DNA of 64,000 nucleotides from the NCBI GenBank assembly GCA_002437115.1, contig DJOD01000055.1, positions 68,585 to 132,584 of the forward strand. Direction: 5' to 3'. Each line of letters starts with the position of its first letter. Within the stretch, counting starts at the first letter, position 1. The translations under genes and the position numbers were made by a program. Below are positions 1 through 8,396 of the stretch, piece after piece. Below the pieces are notes generated by a model that worked only from the letters and a program-made list of their open reading frames with translations, was not told the DNA's origin and did no database searches. This DNA comes from Prevotella sp. UBA6447. GTDB lineage: Bacteria; Bacteroidota; Bacteroidia; Bacteroidales; Bacteroidaceae.

Positions 1-402
1 GGCTGTGATAGGTAAGGAATAAGTCTTGGAGGCCTTTCCGCCATCCCATGACGAAATGGTTCCTTGCGGAGAGAAGGTGAACGCAGGCACAAAGGCCAAC
101 TTGGCCACCTTCAACTGCTCTTCAACCATATACACGTTGAGTGCCGCGTTGAGCATATTGACATTGCTCTTGAGGCCTTTCTCTATGAGTGCCTGCAGCT
201 GTGGGTCGGTAAACACACTGCGCCAAGGCAGATTACCGAAACTTGCCGTATCGGCCACTGCGAGCGTGTCGGCCGCTGAGGCCGAGTCGCGCACCAGTCC
301 GGCGGTATCCACATTGGGGCGTTGATATTTTGTGTAGACTCCGCAACTGCTCATTAGGGCAGCTGCGAACGCTAACATAACGATATTCTTGACTTTCATC
401 AT
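1..402 (-). CDS. Outer-membrane efflux lipoprotein (OprM/NodT type, TolC superfamily), partial
   Basis: The gene runs off the left edge of the window, so only its first ~134 codons are present. It starts at 402 or, one codon on, at 399. The N-terminus is a lipoprotein signal ending in LMSSC (Cys about residue 19). It is followed by the family pattern LPWRSVFTDPQLQALIEKGL and an Asn-rich amphipathic helix, as in the first repeat of OprM/NodT proteins. These form the trimeric outer-membrane channel of tripartite pumps. It lies 12 nt downstream of the RND pump gene on the same strand and is the last of the three pump genes here. Identity as an outer-membrane factor is firm; the exported substrate cannot be told. 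Confidence 0.9.
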   Translation of the reverse strand, partial: MMKVKNIVMLAFAAALMSSCGVYTKYQRPNVDTAGLVRDSASAADTLAVADTASFGNLPWRSVFTDPQLQALIEKGLKSNVNMLNAALNVYMVEEQLKVAKLAFVPAFTFSPQGTISSWDGGKASKTYSLPITA

Positions 403-414
403 GATATGCATAAT

Positions 415-3400
415 TTACTTGTTGGGATTAACATTGTCACCCTCAAGCCTTTCTTCTCCCGTACGGAAATTGGCAGCCAAGGGGTTGGTGTACTGCTTGA
501 GCTCGGTAGCTACGTCAGCATTGTCATCCTCAAACTCGATAGGCTTAATCTTTTCCTGGAGCGTCTGGAAGATGTAGAACAACGCCGGCACAATCATGAT
601 TTGGCAAAGCATGCCTATAAGCATACCACCGATAGCGGCCGCGCCAAGAGTCATGTTTCCATGGTAACCCACACCCCACGGCATCAGCATAGGAAGCAAG
701 CCGATGATCATGGCCAACGAAGTCATGAGGATAGGACGCAGACGAGCTGCGGCACCCAGCACAGCCGACCATGAGATAGCCATTCCCGTCTGTCGGCGCT
801 CCAGGGCAAACTGCACAATCAAAATGGCATTCTTGGCCAACAGTCCCATCAACATGATAAGCGCAATCTGCATGTAGATGTCGTTGTTGTTACCAAACAG
901 GTTGGTGAACAAGAAGGCTCCCGCCAGACCGAACGGAATGGAGAGGATGACCGACAACGGCAACACATACGACTCGTACTGCGCCGAGAGGATGAGGTAG
1001 ACGAATGTCAGACACAGGATGAAGATCATCGCCGTGGAGTTGCTCGACTCCTGCTCGTTACGTGTCAATCCAGAGAACTCATAACTGTATCCCGACGGCA
1101 GCGAGGTCTTGGCCACCTCGTCCATGGCCTTCAGGGCGTCACCCGTGGAATAGCCATCGGCAGCCGACGCGTTGACGTTGATGGAGGTGAAGAGGTTGAA
1201 ACGGTCAATTTCCTGCGGGCCATACACACGGCTCAACGACACGTACTCCTTGATGGGAGCCATGTCACCAGCCGATGTGCGCACGTAGATGTTATCGAGA
1301 CTCTTCAGGTCGGCACGATCCTTGGGATCGGCCTGGATGTAGACACGATAGAGCTTGCCATAGGCGTTGAAGTTAGAGGCATACATACCTCCATAATAGC
1401 CCTGCATGGTGGTGAGCACCGTCGATGGGTCGATACCGCTTTGCTTACACTTGGCCACATCCACATCAATCTTATACTGCGGATACTTGGTATCGTATGA
1501 GGTCATGGCATTGGAAATCTCCGGTCGCTTGTTGAGCTCGGCAATGAACTTCTGCGTCACGTCGTAGAACTTGTTGACATCGCCACCTGTACGGTCCTGC
1601 ATAGAGAACGTCAGGCCGTTCGTAGCCGAGAAGCCCTGCACCATAGGCGGCTGGAAGGCCAAGATCTGGGCGCCCTTGATGGCAGCCGTCTGCTTGTAAA
1701 TCATGCCGAGCACCATGGTGGAACCGAGGTTGTGCACACCGACATACTTCAGCGGTCCTTCCATCTTCTGGCGTTCCTCAAACGACTTAAGCTTAATGAT
1801 GAACGTGCCCTGGTTGGAACCCTGTCCGGCGATGAAGTTGTAACCGGCGATGCGCATACGACTCTGAATGGCTGGGTTGGTTGCCAACATACGATCCACC
1901 TGGTCCATCACCTCCTCGGTCTTCTTCATGGATGTTCCGGGAGGGGTCGACACGGTACAGAACACTGTACCCGTATCCTCGTCTGGCACAAGACCCGTCT
2001 TGGTGGTACCCATGAGCACAGCCATAACGGCAATGCCCACGACAACAGCACCAATGGCTATGAGCGGGCGCTCCACAATGCGTCGCACCCCATTGCGGTA
2101 GTGTCCTTGCACCTTTTCGTAAGCAGCGTTGAACGATGCGTGGAATCGATCCACGAATGACATCTTGCGCTCAGAACCATCCTCGTTCTTCGGCTTCAAC
2201 AAGATGGCGCAAAGAGCCGGGGAAAGCGTCAAGGCGTTCAAGGCCGAGATGACAATGGAGATAGCCATCGTGATACCAAACTCACGATAGAAGGTTCCGG
2301 ATGTTCCGCCCATGAACGACACGGGGATGAACACGGCCGACATCACAAGCGTAATGGAGATGATGGCACCCGAAATCTCGTTCATGGCATCGATGGAAGC
2401 CTGGCGAGCCGACTTGTATCCCAAGTCAAGCTTGGCGTGCACGGCCTCCACAACCACAATGGCATCATCGACCACAATGGCAATGGCAAGCACCAACGCG
2501 GCCAAGGTCAAGAGGTTCAGCGAGAAGCCAAAGGCGTAGAGGAAGAAGAACGTGCCTATCAACGACACAGGCACAGCGATAAGCGGGATAAGCGTGGAAC
2601 GCGTGTCTTGCAAGAAGATGTACACCACGATGAACACAAGCACGAAAGCCTCAAGAAGGGTCTTCACCAAGTCCTCGATGGACGCGAAGAGGAACTCCGT
2701 CACATCTTGCATCACGTCGAAGTGGAGCCCTGGGGGAAGCGTTTTCTCCTGTTCGGCCAAGAGCTTCTTGATGTTGCTGGCTATCTCGGTGGCATTAGAG
2801 CCAGCCGTCTGCGTCACCATCATGGTCACAGAAGGCTTGCCGTTGAGTTGTGAGGCAACGGTATAAGAGAGCGCTCCCATTTCCACGCGTGCCACGTCCT
2901 TGACTCGGATGGTCTGCCCATCCTGCGTCGACTTGATAATCATGTCACCAAACTCCTCAGGAGTCTTCAGGCGTCCCTTGTAGCGGAAGGTGTATTCGTA
3001 CTGCTTGTCACTGTTCTCGCCCACCGATCCAGGAGCAGCCTCAATGTTCTGCTGCGAGAGCACCCCCGTGAGGTCTGACGGGATAAGCCCGTAGTTTTTC
3101 ATCTTCACCGGGTCAATCCACAGGCGCATGGTATAGTCTTTCTGCGAGAAGCACTGACACTCACCCACACCGTTCACACGCTTGATGGCTGGCACGACGT
3201 TGATGTTGGCATAGTTGGCAAGGAACTCGTCATCATATCGGTCGTCATCGGCGGTCAGGCCGAAGAGGACGACGGTCGACGACTGTCGCTTCATGACCTG
3301 CACACCTGCCTTGGTAACCTCAGCAGGCAGCAAGGCCGAAGCTTGCGAAACACGGTTCTGCACGTTCACCTGACACATGTCAGGATTCATTCCCTGCTTG

Positions 3401-3684
3401 AAAAACACGGTGATAGAGGCCGAACCGTCGTTGGTGGCCGACGAGGTCATGTAGGTCATGCCCTCCACACCGTTGATTTGCTCCTCAAGCGGTGCCAGCA
3501 CAGAGTTAAGCACCGTCTCAGAGTTAGCACCCGTGTACGAGGCGCGCACCATGATGGTAGGCGGGGCAATGTTCGGGTACTGCTCGATGGGCAGCGATAT
3601 GAGTCCGATGAAACCGAGGATGACAATCACGATGGAAATCACCGTGGAAAGCACCGGACGCTTGATAAACTTATCTAATTTCAT
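415..3684 (-). CDS. RND multidrug efflux pump, inner-membrane subunit (HAE1/AcrB family)
   Basis: At 1089 aa this is a full-length proton-driven RND transporter of the hydrophobe/amphiphile efflux-1 family. The N-terminal membrane helix (about residues 9-30) leads into the large periplasmic porter region. The proton-relay Asp pair sits in IAIVVDDAIVVVEAV at residues 406-407, and the matching Lys is in LLAKNAILIVQFA near residue 965. Length and the duplicated membrane/periplasmic layout match AcrB, MexB and BmeB. The gene lies 41 nt downstream of the adaptor gene and 12 nt upstream of the outer-membrane factor gene, so the three form one operon. Substrates are probably hydrophobic drugs or detergents such as bile acids, by family only. 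Confidence 0.97.
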   Translation of the reverse strand: MKLDKFIKRPVLSTVISIVIVILGFIGLISLPIEQYPNIAPPTIMVRASYTGANSETVLNSVLAPLEEQINGVEGMTYMTSSATNDGSASITVFFKQGMNPDMCQVNVQNRVSQASALLPAEVTKAGVQVMKRQSSTVVLFGLTADDDRYDDEFLANYANINVVPAIKRVNGVGECQCFSQKDYTMRLWIDPVKMKNYGLIPSDLTGVLSQQNIEAAPGSVGENSDKQYEYTFRYKGRLKTPEEFGDMIIKSTQDGQTIRVKDVARVEMGALSYTVASQLNGKPSVTMMVTQTAGSNATEIASNIKKLLAEQEKTLPPGLHFDVMQDVTEFLFASIEDLVKTLLEAFVLVFIVVYIFLQDTRSTLIPLIAVPVSLIGTFFFLYAFGFSLNLLTLAALVLAIAIVVDDAIVVVEAVHAKLDLGYKSARQASIDAMNEISGAIISITLVMSAVFIPVSFMGGTSGTFYREFGITMAISIVISALNALTLSPALCAILLKPKNEDGSERKMSFVDRFHASFNAAYEKVQGHYRNGVRRIVERPLIAIGAVVVGIAVMAVLMGTTKTGLVPDEDTGTVFCTVSTPPGTSMKKTEEVMDQVDRMLATNPAIQSRMRIAGYNFIAGQGSNQGTFIIKLKSFEERQKMEGPLKYVGVHNLGSTMVLGMIYKQTAAIKGAQILAFQPPMVQGFSATNGLTFSMQDRTGGDVNKFYDVTQKFIAELNKRPEISNAMTSYDTKYPQYKIDVDVAKCKQSGIDPSTVLTTMQGYYGGMYASNFNAYGKLYRVYIQADPKDRADLKSLDNIYVRTSAGDMAPIKEYVSLSRVYGPQEIDRFNLFTSINVNASAADGYSTGDALKAMDEVAKTSLPSGYSYEFSGLTRNEQESSNSTAMIFILCLTFVYLILSAQYESYVLPLSVILSIPFGLAGAFLFTNLFGNNNDIYMQIALIMLMGLLAKNAILIVQFALERRQTGMAISWSAVLGAAARLRPILMTSLAMIIGLLPMLMPWGVGYHGNMTLGAAAIGGMLIGMLCQIMIVPALFYIFQTLQEKIKPIEFEDDNADVATELKQYTNPLAANFRTGEERLEGDNVNPNK

Positions 3685-3725
3685 GGATTAATCTCTTTTG
3701 TTCCTTTCTTTGGAAATATGCGTGT

Positions 3726-4928
3726 TTACTTGCCGAAGTCTTTCTTGAGCTTCTGCAGGTCACCCTGGTCGGCCCCCATCTGCTCGGTCTTCTTCAGCTT
3801 TTCTTGATACTGCGCCTCGGTGATGGGCTTGATGGCCATGCCGTCGGTAAGCGAAGAGATACCCTTAACCACAATGCGATCGCCCACTTTCAAGCCGCTG
3901 GTGATGATATAGGTTTTCCCGTCATCCTTGGGGTCGACCGTCACTGCGGTGTATTTCACCTTATTGTCTTTGCCAACCACATAGACAAAGTGCTTGTCCT
4001 GCACCTGTGCCACGGCATCTTGCGGAATGACAATGGCCGAGCTGCTGACGTGAGGCACCACGATGGATCCTGAGCCGCCGCTCTTGAGCAAATGCTCGGG
4101 GTTGGGGAAGTCAGCGCGCATCGAAACGGAGCCTGTCGTGGGGTCAATGATACCGCTCACGGTAGCCACGCGCCCCGGATGATCGTAGATCGTTCCATCG
4201 GCAAGTTGCAACTTCACGGCGGGATAATCCTTGAGCGCTGCGTGCAGTCCTCCAGCAGTCTTCGTCATGTCGAGCAAATCTTTCTCTGTCATGGAGAAGT
4301 AGACCTGCATGGTGCTGATATTCGAGACCGTGGTCAATGGCTGCTGGCTGCTGGCACTCACCAGAGCACCCACGCGGTAAGGCAGGTCGCCGATGACACC
4401 CGTGGCAGGACTGGTGACATAGCAGAAGTTGAGGTTCTCCTTGGCCGACACATAGCTAGCCTTTGCCTGCGCCAAGGCTGCTGCGGCAGCCTCCATGGAG
4501 TTTTTGGCCGACTGGAGCTCATAGGAACCGATGACGTTGTTCTTGAAAAGCTTGAGGTTATTATTGTAAGTCAGGCGCGCGGTGTTGAGCTGCGCCTTGG
4601 CCGAGTTCACAGCCGCGTGTGCCTGGCGGGCGGCGGCTGCATAGGTCACGTTGTCAATGACGAAAAGCAGTTGGCCAGCCTTGACGGTCTGGCCTTCCTT
4701 CACACACAACTTCGTGATGAAGCCCGAGACTTTCGGTCGGATTTCCACATCCTGCACGCCTTTGATGGTGGCGGGGTACGTGGTCTGGAGATCCGCACTT
4801 TGCGTGCTGATGGTTCTCACAGCATACTCGTTGTCTCCGAAATCGGGCTTGCCTGACGACTTTTTGCCTCCACACGAGACAAGCATTGCAGCCAATGCTG
4901 CAAACAATAAAAACTTGTTCTTTGTCAT
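3726..4928 (-). CDS. RND efflux periplasmic adaptor (membrane fusion protein) lipoprotein
   Basis: This is the AcrA/MexA-type adaptor that links the RND pump to the outer-membrane channel. I chose the start at 4928, giving 400 aa that open with MTKNKFLLFAALAAMLVSCG, a lipoprotein signal with Cys19. A longer frame from 4985 would add 19 residues and spoil the signal. The barrel-sandwich lipoyl half-motif (VSGFITKLCVKEGQTVKAGQ), an Ala-rich alpha-hairpin and the matching second half (TSPATGVIGDL) appear in the right order. It is the first gene of the operon. A good promoter lies at 5068-5100, leaving an mRNA leader of about 130 nt that contains an inverted repeat (5034-5061). Confidence 0.96.
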   Translation of the reverse strand: MTKNKFLLFAALAAMLVSCGGKKSSGKPDFGDNEYAVRTISTQSADLQTTYPATIKGVQDVEIRPKVSGFITKLCVKEGQTVKAGQLLFVIDNVTYAAAARQAHAAVNSAKAQLNTARLTYNNNLKLFKNNVIGSYELQSAKNSMEAAAAALAQAKASYVSAKENLNFCYVTSPATGVIGDLPYRVGALVSASSQQPLTTVSNISTMQVYFSMTEKDLLDMTKTAGGLHAALKDYPAVKLQLADGTIYDHPGRVATVSGIIDPTTGSVSMRADFPNPEHLLKSGGSGSIVVPHVSSSAIVIPQDAVAQVQDKHFVYVVGKDNKVKYTAVTVDPKDDGKTYIITSGLKVGDRIVVKGISSLTDGMAIKPITEAQYQEKLKKTEQMGADQGDLQKLKKDFGK

Positions 4929-5033
4929 ACCTATTAAATAATGTATAATTTCAATTTTTTGCTCTATACGAAAAAGTTGCGCCATACCTTACACACTGTT
5001 GCTATGCAAAAATGAGATAGAAGGGCTAATCTT

Positions 5034-5061
5034 GAAAACTGAAACACGTCGCTTAGTTTTC
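5034..5061. promoter_or_regulatory. Inverted repeat at the transcription start of the efflux operon (candidate operator)
   Basis: GAAAACT (5034-5040) and AGTTTTC (5055-5061) are perfect 7-bp inverted arms separated by 14 nt. They begin at the expected start of transcription, just downstream of the TAnnTTTG box. This could be a repressor operator, as is common for efflux pumps, or a hairpin at the 5' end of the mRNA. No regulator gene is next to it. Confidence 0.4.
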
Positions 5062-5067
5062 ACGGTA

Positions 5068-5100
5068 CAAAGTTACGCAATAAATGTGTAACAGGCCAAA
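5068..5100 (-). promoter_or_regulatory. Promoter of the RND efflux operon
   Basis: On the minus strand the -7 element TAACTTTG (5068-5075) is preceded by TTTG (5097-5100) with 21 nt between. This fits the Bacteroidetes housekeeping promoter TTTG-N19..21-TAnnTTTG. The start codon at 4928 lies about 130 nt downstream. Confidence 0.75.
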
Positions 5101-5124
5101 GGGTTGTTACACATTTAACACTCT

Positions 5125-6651
5125 TTATTCTTCATTAAGTGGAACCTGCATGGCAAGCCCCATCTTGCTCGCTTTCTCCGCGAGCAGTCGCATGAGCGGC
5201 TCACGCTCGTTGGGCACACGCATGTCGAGCACGGCATCCTTGAGCGTTTGCTTCAACACGCCAACTTCCCTTGATGGCTTGAGGTGAAACATCTCCATAA
5301 TCTCGTTGCCGTCGATGCAGGGCTGCAGGAGACGCTTGAAGTCGCGCTCCTTGAGGTCGGCTATCTTTTCGCGCACCAACTGGAAATTTTGCAAGAACCG
5401 TTGCTTTCTCACCTGATTCTTGCTTGTGATGTCGGCCTCACAGAGCATCATCAGGTCGTCGATGTCGTCGCCCGCGTCGTTTACCAAGCGGCGGACAGCC
5501 GAGTCGGTAACCTCCTCATCGGCTATGACCTGAGGTCGCATATGCAGGTCCACAAGCTTTTGCACATATTTCATCTTGGCATCCATAGGCAACTTCAGAC
5601 GACGGAAGATGCCAGGCACCATCTTGGCACCGATATAATTATGGTTGTGGAAAGTCCAGCCCTGCGCAGGATCCCAGCGTTTGCTCTTGGGCTTGCCAAC
5701 ATCATGGAGCAGGGCGGCCCAGCGCAACCACAAGGTGTGGTCGAAGCTTTGTTCGCCTGCCAACGGGTCATCCTTGCCATCCAGGCCATTGAGGCGCGCG
5801 TCGTTGGCTCTTGCCTTCTGCGCACGAACCACATTTTCGAGCACTTCCAGCGTATGATTGAAGTTGTTCTTGTGGGCCTTGCCATTGCGTGTCTCCACTT
5901 GGTCGAGAGCCACAAGCTCGGGCAAGATCAGCTGCAAGAGACCCGACTCATGCAGATAATAGATTCCCGTGCTGGGATGGGACGCGAGCATTATCTTGTT
6001 GAGCTCTTCCTCAATACGCTCACCACTGATGATTTTCAGACGTTCGGCATTGCGGCCCAAGGCCTCGCGTGTCTCATCCTCTATCTCGAAGTTAAGCTGG
6101 GTGGCAAAGCGCACGCAACGCATCATGCGTAGGGGGTCGTCGCTGAAAGTGATGTCGGGATCGAGGGGCGTGGCGATGATGCCATCCTCCAGGTCGGCCA
6201 CACCGTCGAAGGGATCCACCAACTGTCCGAATCGGTCATGGTTCAGGCACACGGCCATGGCATTGATGGTGAAGTCGCGACGGTTCTGGTCGTCCTCAAG
6301 CGTTCCGTCCTCAACATGTGGCTTGCGGCTGTCGTGGCTGTAACTTTCCTTTCGGGCACCCACAAACTCCACCTCAAGAGAACCACTTTTCACCTGGGCC
6401 GTGCCAAAATTACGAAACACGGACAGATGGGCCTTATGCCCCAACATCGCCTTCAGGCGAGAGGCAACGTCAATGCCACTTCCCACGACCACCACGTCGA
6501 TGTCGTTGGAAGGGCGTTCAAGGAAGAGGTCACGCACATAACCGCCAACAACGTAGCAGTCTACGTGCAGTGAGTCGGCCGCATCCGAAATCTTGTGGAA
6601 TATGTCTTGGTCAAGTTTCTGAGCCAACTGGTCGTCGCTAAGTATCCGCAT
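5125..6651 (-). CDS. cca: CCA tRNA nucleotidyltransferase with HD domain
   Basis: The enzyme adds CCA to the 3' end of tRNAs. It belongs to the class II poly(A) polymerase/CCA-adding family. The start at 6651 gives 508 aa beginning MRILSDDQ; the longer frame from 6777 crosses the promoter and is rejected. The nucleotidyltransferase signature is at residues 36-52: GGYVRDLF followed by the metal-binding D-I-D (50-52). The (R)RDFTINAMA motif and the RNA-binding ERIEEE segment follow. A metal-binding HD domain (LLHDVGKPKSKRW) is in the middle. The one tRNA gene in this window (55277-55350) does not encode CCA, which agrees with a need for this enzyme. Confidence 0.95.
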   Translation of the reverse strand: MRILSDDQLAQKLDQDIFHKISDAADSLHVDCYVVGGYVRDLFLERPSNDIDVVVVGSGIDVASRLKAMLGHKAHLSVFRNFGTAQVKSGSLEVEFVGARKESYSHDSRKPHVEDGTLEDDQNRRDFTINAMAVCLNHDRFGQLVDPFDGVADLEDGIIATPLDPDITFSDDPLRMMRCVRFATQLNFEIEDETREALGRNAERLKIISGERIEEELNKIMLASHPSTGIYYLHESGLLQLILPELVALDQVETRNGKAHKNNFNHTLEVLENVVRAQKARANDARLNGLDGKDDPLAGEQSFDHTLWLRWAALLHDVGKPKSKRWDPAQGWTFHNHNYIGAKMVPGIFRRLKLPMDAKMKYVQKLVDLHMRPQVIADEEVTDSAVRRLVNDAGDDIDDLMMLCEADITSKNQVRKQRFLQNFQLVREKIADLKERDFKRLLQPCIDGNEIMEMFHLKPSREVGVLKQTLKDAVLDMRVPNEREPLMRLLAEKASKMGLAMQVPLNEE

Positions 6652-6680
6652 AGTGGTTTTTCCCTTTCTAAAAAGCGGTG

Positions 6681-6711
6681 CAAAGGTACACATTATTGTT
6701 GAGAAATCAAA
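6681..6711 (-). promoter_or_regulatory. Promoter of cca
   Basis: On the minus strand TTTG (6708-6711), exactly 19 nt, then TACCTTTG (6681-6688). This is a full match to the Bacteroidetes consensus. The start codon is about 30 nt downstream, which supports the short start chosen for cca. Confidence 0.85.
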
Positions 6712-7266
6712 ACGGATGGGATACCTGCGCCGATGCCTAATGGGCGATGTGCGAGGCAAAACAAGGCTGTAAAACAAGCAACATGGGAAAGGACGGAAAG
6801 TTGGTTTTGTAAGTTTAATTGGCCTTATTTCACGTCATCCAAGCACCATGAAGCAGAAAAGAAATTGTAAGAGTTATAAGATTGGGAAGGGGAAAAACAA
6901 CATTAAGAAGGCCTCTTTTGCCCCTTTTTCGCGAAAAAGAAGCCCTTTAGCCTCACGTTTAACGCCGAATCGACCGAAGGTTTGGCCTCAATCGACCAAA
7001 GATCTGCGCCTTATTGAGCTTCCATAAAGCACCTATCGCAAGTTTGCAAGCCCTGATTGTCGTGTCACGGAATCGTTCAAAAACACAACTTGCTGATTAC
7101 CAACGAAAAGCGCAAACGTCAAAAACAGCGCATATTTGCGAGCCATTGAGGCCTCGACTGAAAAGAAGCACTTCCACGGAGAAGGTTTGTCAATTAGTTT
7201 CAACGCACCTCCCGTATAAAAAAACTTAATTGCCACTCAAACATCCGACATGACGATAATTTTTCA
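6712..7266. other. Intergenic stretch with no gene recognised
   Basis: About 550 nt between the divergent cca and lipoprotein promoters. Small open frames exist on both strands (for example 7014-7229 plus and 7033-7236 minus) but their translations look like no family and lack start signals. Visible structure: a perfect 16-nt palindrome CTTTTTCGCGAAAAAG at 6924-6939, and a near-repeat AATCGACCGAAG (6968-6979) and AATCGACCAAAG (6990-7001), 22 nt apart. It may be a decayed gene or a non-coding RNA locus; neither is shown. Confidence 0.5.
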
Positions 7267-7274
7267 TAACTTTG
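7267..7274 (+). promoter_or_regulatory. Probable -7 promoter element
   Basis: TAACTTTG matches the TAnnTTTG -7 box. There is no clear TTTG 19-21 nt upstream. It would give a leader of about 65 nt for the lipoprotein gene starting at 7346. Confidence 0.45.
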
Positions 7275-7345
7275 CGCTGGCCTTCACGAAAGGAGCCAAC
7301 AAATCGGCACATTCGCCAAATACACACCACAAGGAACCACAAGCC

Positions 7346-7747
7346 ATGAGAAAACTTTTTTTCCTCGCTGCCCTCATGCCCCTGGTCGCCTGCCAACCTT
7401 CGGCCGACGAGCAGGCGCAGTCCCTGATGCAACGCATCGACTCGCTCTACCAACACCACGACTACCGCGAAACGCTCAATGCCATACGACAACTGCGCGC
7501 CGACCACCCCAAGGCCGTGGAAAGCCGAAAGAAAGCCCTGAAAATCTGGCAGGAGGCATCCGTCAAGATTACGCAAGACGACATAGCCCACACCGACTCG
7601 ACCCTGCAGGCCACGCTGCAGCAAATAGGAAGCGAGCGCAACCTATACCGCAAGAACATGCTGCGAGCCAAACGCGACTCACTGCAGATACGTTACGACG
7701 CGCTCTGCGGCACCGTGCGCGTCATCAGGCAGCGGCAGCAGGAATGA
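7346..7747 (+). CDS. Small putative lipoprotein of unknown function
   Basis: This protein of 133 aa begins with the signal MRKLFFLAALMPLVACQPSA, whose Cys16 follows a good lipobox (LVAC). The rest is polar and helical, with heptad-like spacing of Leu and Ile in two stretches (DEQAQSLMQRIDSLYQHHDY and the C-terminal half). It is probably an extended helical or coiled-coil protein attached to a membrane. I know no family for it. The longer frame from 7250 overlaps the promoter box and was rejected. The gene is followed after 65 nt by the DUF1599 gene, which has its own promoter box. Confidence 0.7.
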   Translation: MRKLFFLAALMPLVACQPSADEQAQSLMQRIDSLYQHHDYRETLNAIRQLRADHPKAVESRKKALKIWQEASVKITQDDIAHTDSTLQATLQQIGSERNLYRKNMLRAKRDSLQIRYDALCGTVRVIRQRQQE

Positions 7748-7796
7748 CAGCCACAACTTTTCCAGCCCATCTTTCGTTTTCTCATAAAATAATGAG

Positions 7797-7804
7797 TAAC
7801 TTTG
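7797..7804 (+). promoter_or_regulatory. -7 promoter element only 8 nt before a start codon
   Basis: TAACTTTG ends 8 nt before the ATG at 7813. No TTTG occurs at the ideal distance (TTTC at 7772-7775 is the nearest). If used, the transcript would begin at or within a few bases of the start codon. Confidence 0.5.
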
Positions 7805-7812
7805 CATTCGTT

Positions 7813-8382
7813 ATGACAAACAAACAAGACACCGCCAAAGAGTTTCACGACACCATGGACGAGTGCCGCGATGTCTTCGCCAAGAAGCTCCATGACTACG
7901 GGGCCTCATGGCGCATCATGCGACCCTCATCGCTTACTGACCAGTTGTATATCAAGGCCAAGCGCATACGCACATTGGAAACCACGGGCAAGTCGATGGT
8001 CGGCGAGGGAATACGCCCTGAGTTCTTGGCACTAATCAACTATGGCATCGCCGGGCTCATACAGCTGGAGCAGGGCTTTGCCGACAGTGTTGACATGACC
8101 CCTCAGCAAGCCCTGGGACTCTACGACCGCCACGCAGAAGAGGTATTCGAGCTGATGAAACGCAAGAACCACGACTACGGCGAGGCATGGAGAGCCATGC
8201 GCGTGAGCAGCTACACCGACCTCATACTCACCAAAATTGAACGAGTGAAAGAGCTGGAAGACCTACACGGGCAAGCCATCGCCTCGGAGGGCATCGACTC
8301 CAATTACATGGACATCATCAACTACGCCGTCTTCGGGGCCATTAGGCTGAAGGAAGACAAGCACGACAGCAGCGCCGTATAA
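7813..8382 (+). CDS. Tandem DUF1599-type protein
   Basis: The protein (189 aa) consists of two copies of one ~90-residue domain. Copy one has HDYG at 27-30, W33, RIMRPSS at 34-40, EGI at 65-67 and INYG at 75-78. Copy two has HDYG at 120-123, W126, RAMRVSS at 127-133, EGI at 159-161 and INYA at 169-172, so the offset is 93-94 residues. This pattern matches, from memory, DUF1599 (Pfam 'nucleotide modification associated domain 1'). No reaction is established for it. The ATG at 7813 was chosen because the promoter box lies just upstream; an in-frame ATG at 7792 would overlap that box. The DoxX-like gene follows after 14 nt. Confidence 0.8.
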   Translation: MTNKQDTAKEFHDTMDECRDVFAKKLHDYGASWRIMRPSSLTDQLYIKAKRIRTLETTGKSMVGEGIRPEFLALINYGIAGLIQLEQGFADSVDMTPQQALGLYDRHAEEVFELMKRKNHDYGEAWRAMRVSSYTDLILTKIERVKELEDLHGQAIASEGIDSNYMDIINYAVFGAIRLKEDKHDSSAV

Positions 8383-8396
8383 TCACTCAGCAAACC

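Noticed and set aside
4092..4856. A 254-aa plus-strand open frame inside the adaptor gene
   Set aside because: Shadow of the real AcrA-type gene; His/Gly/Arg-rich translation and no start signal.
7014..7229. Small open frame in the cca intergenic region
   Set aside because: Composition looks random, an equal-sized frame runs on the opposite strand, and no promoter or family supports it.
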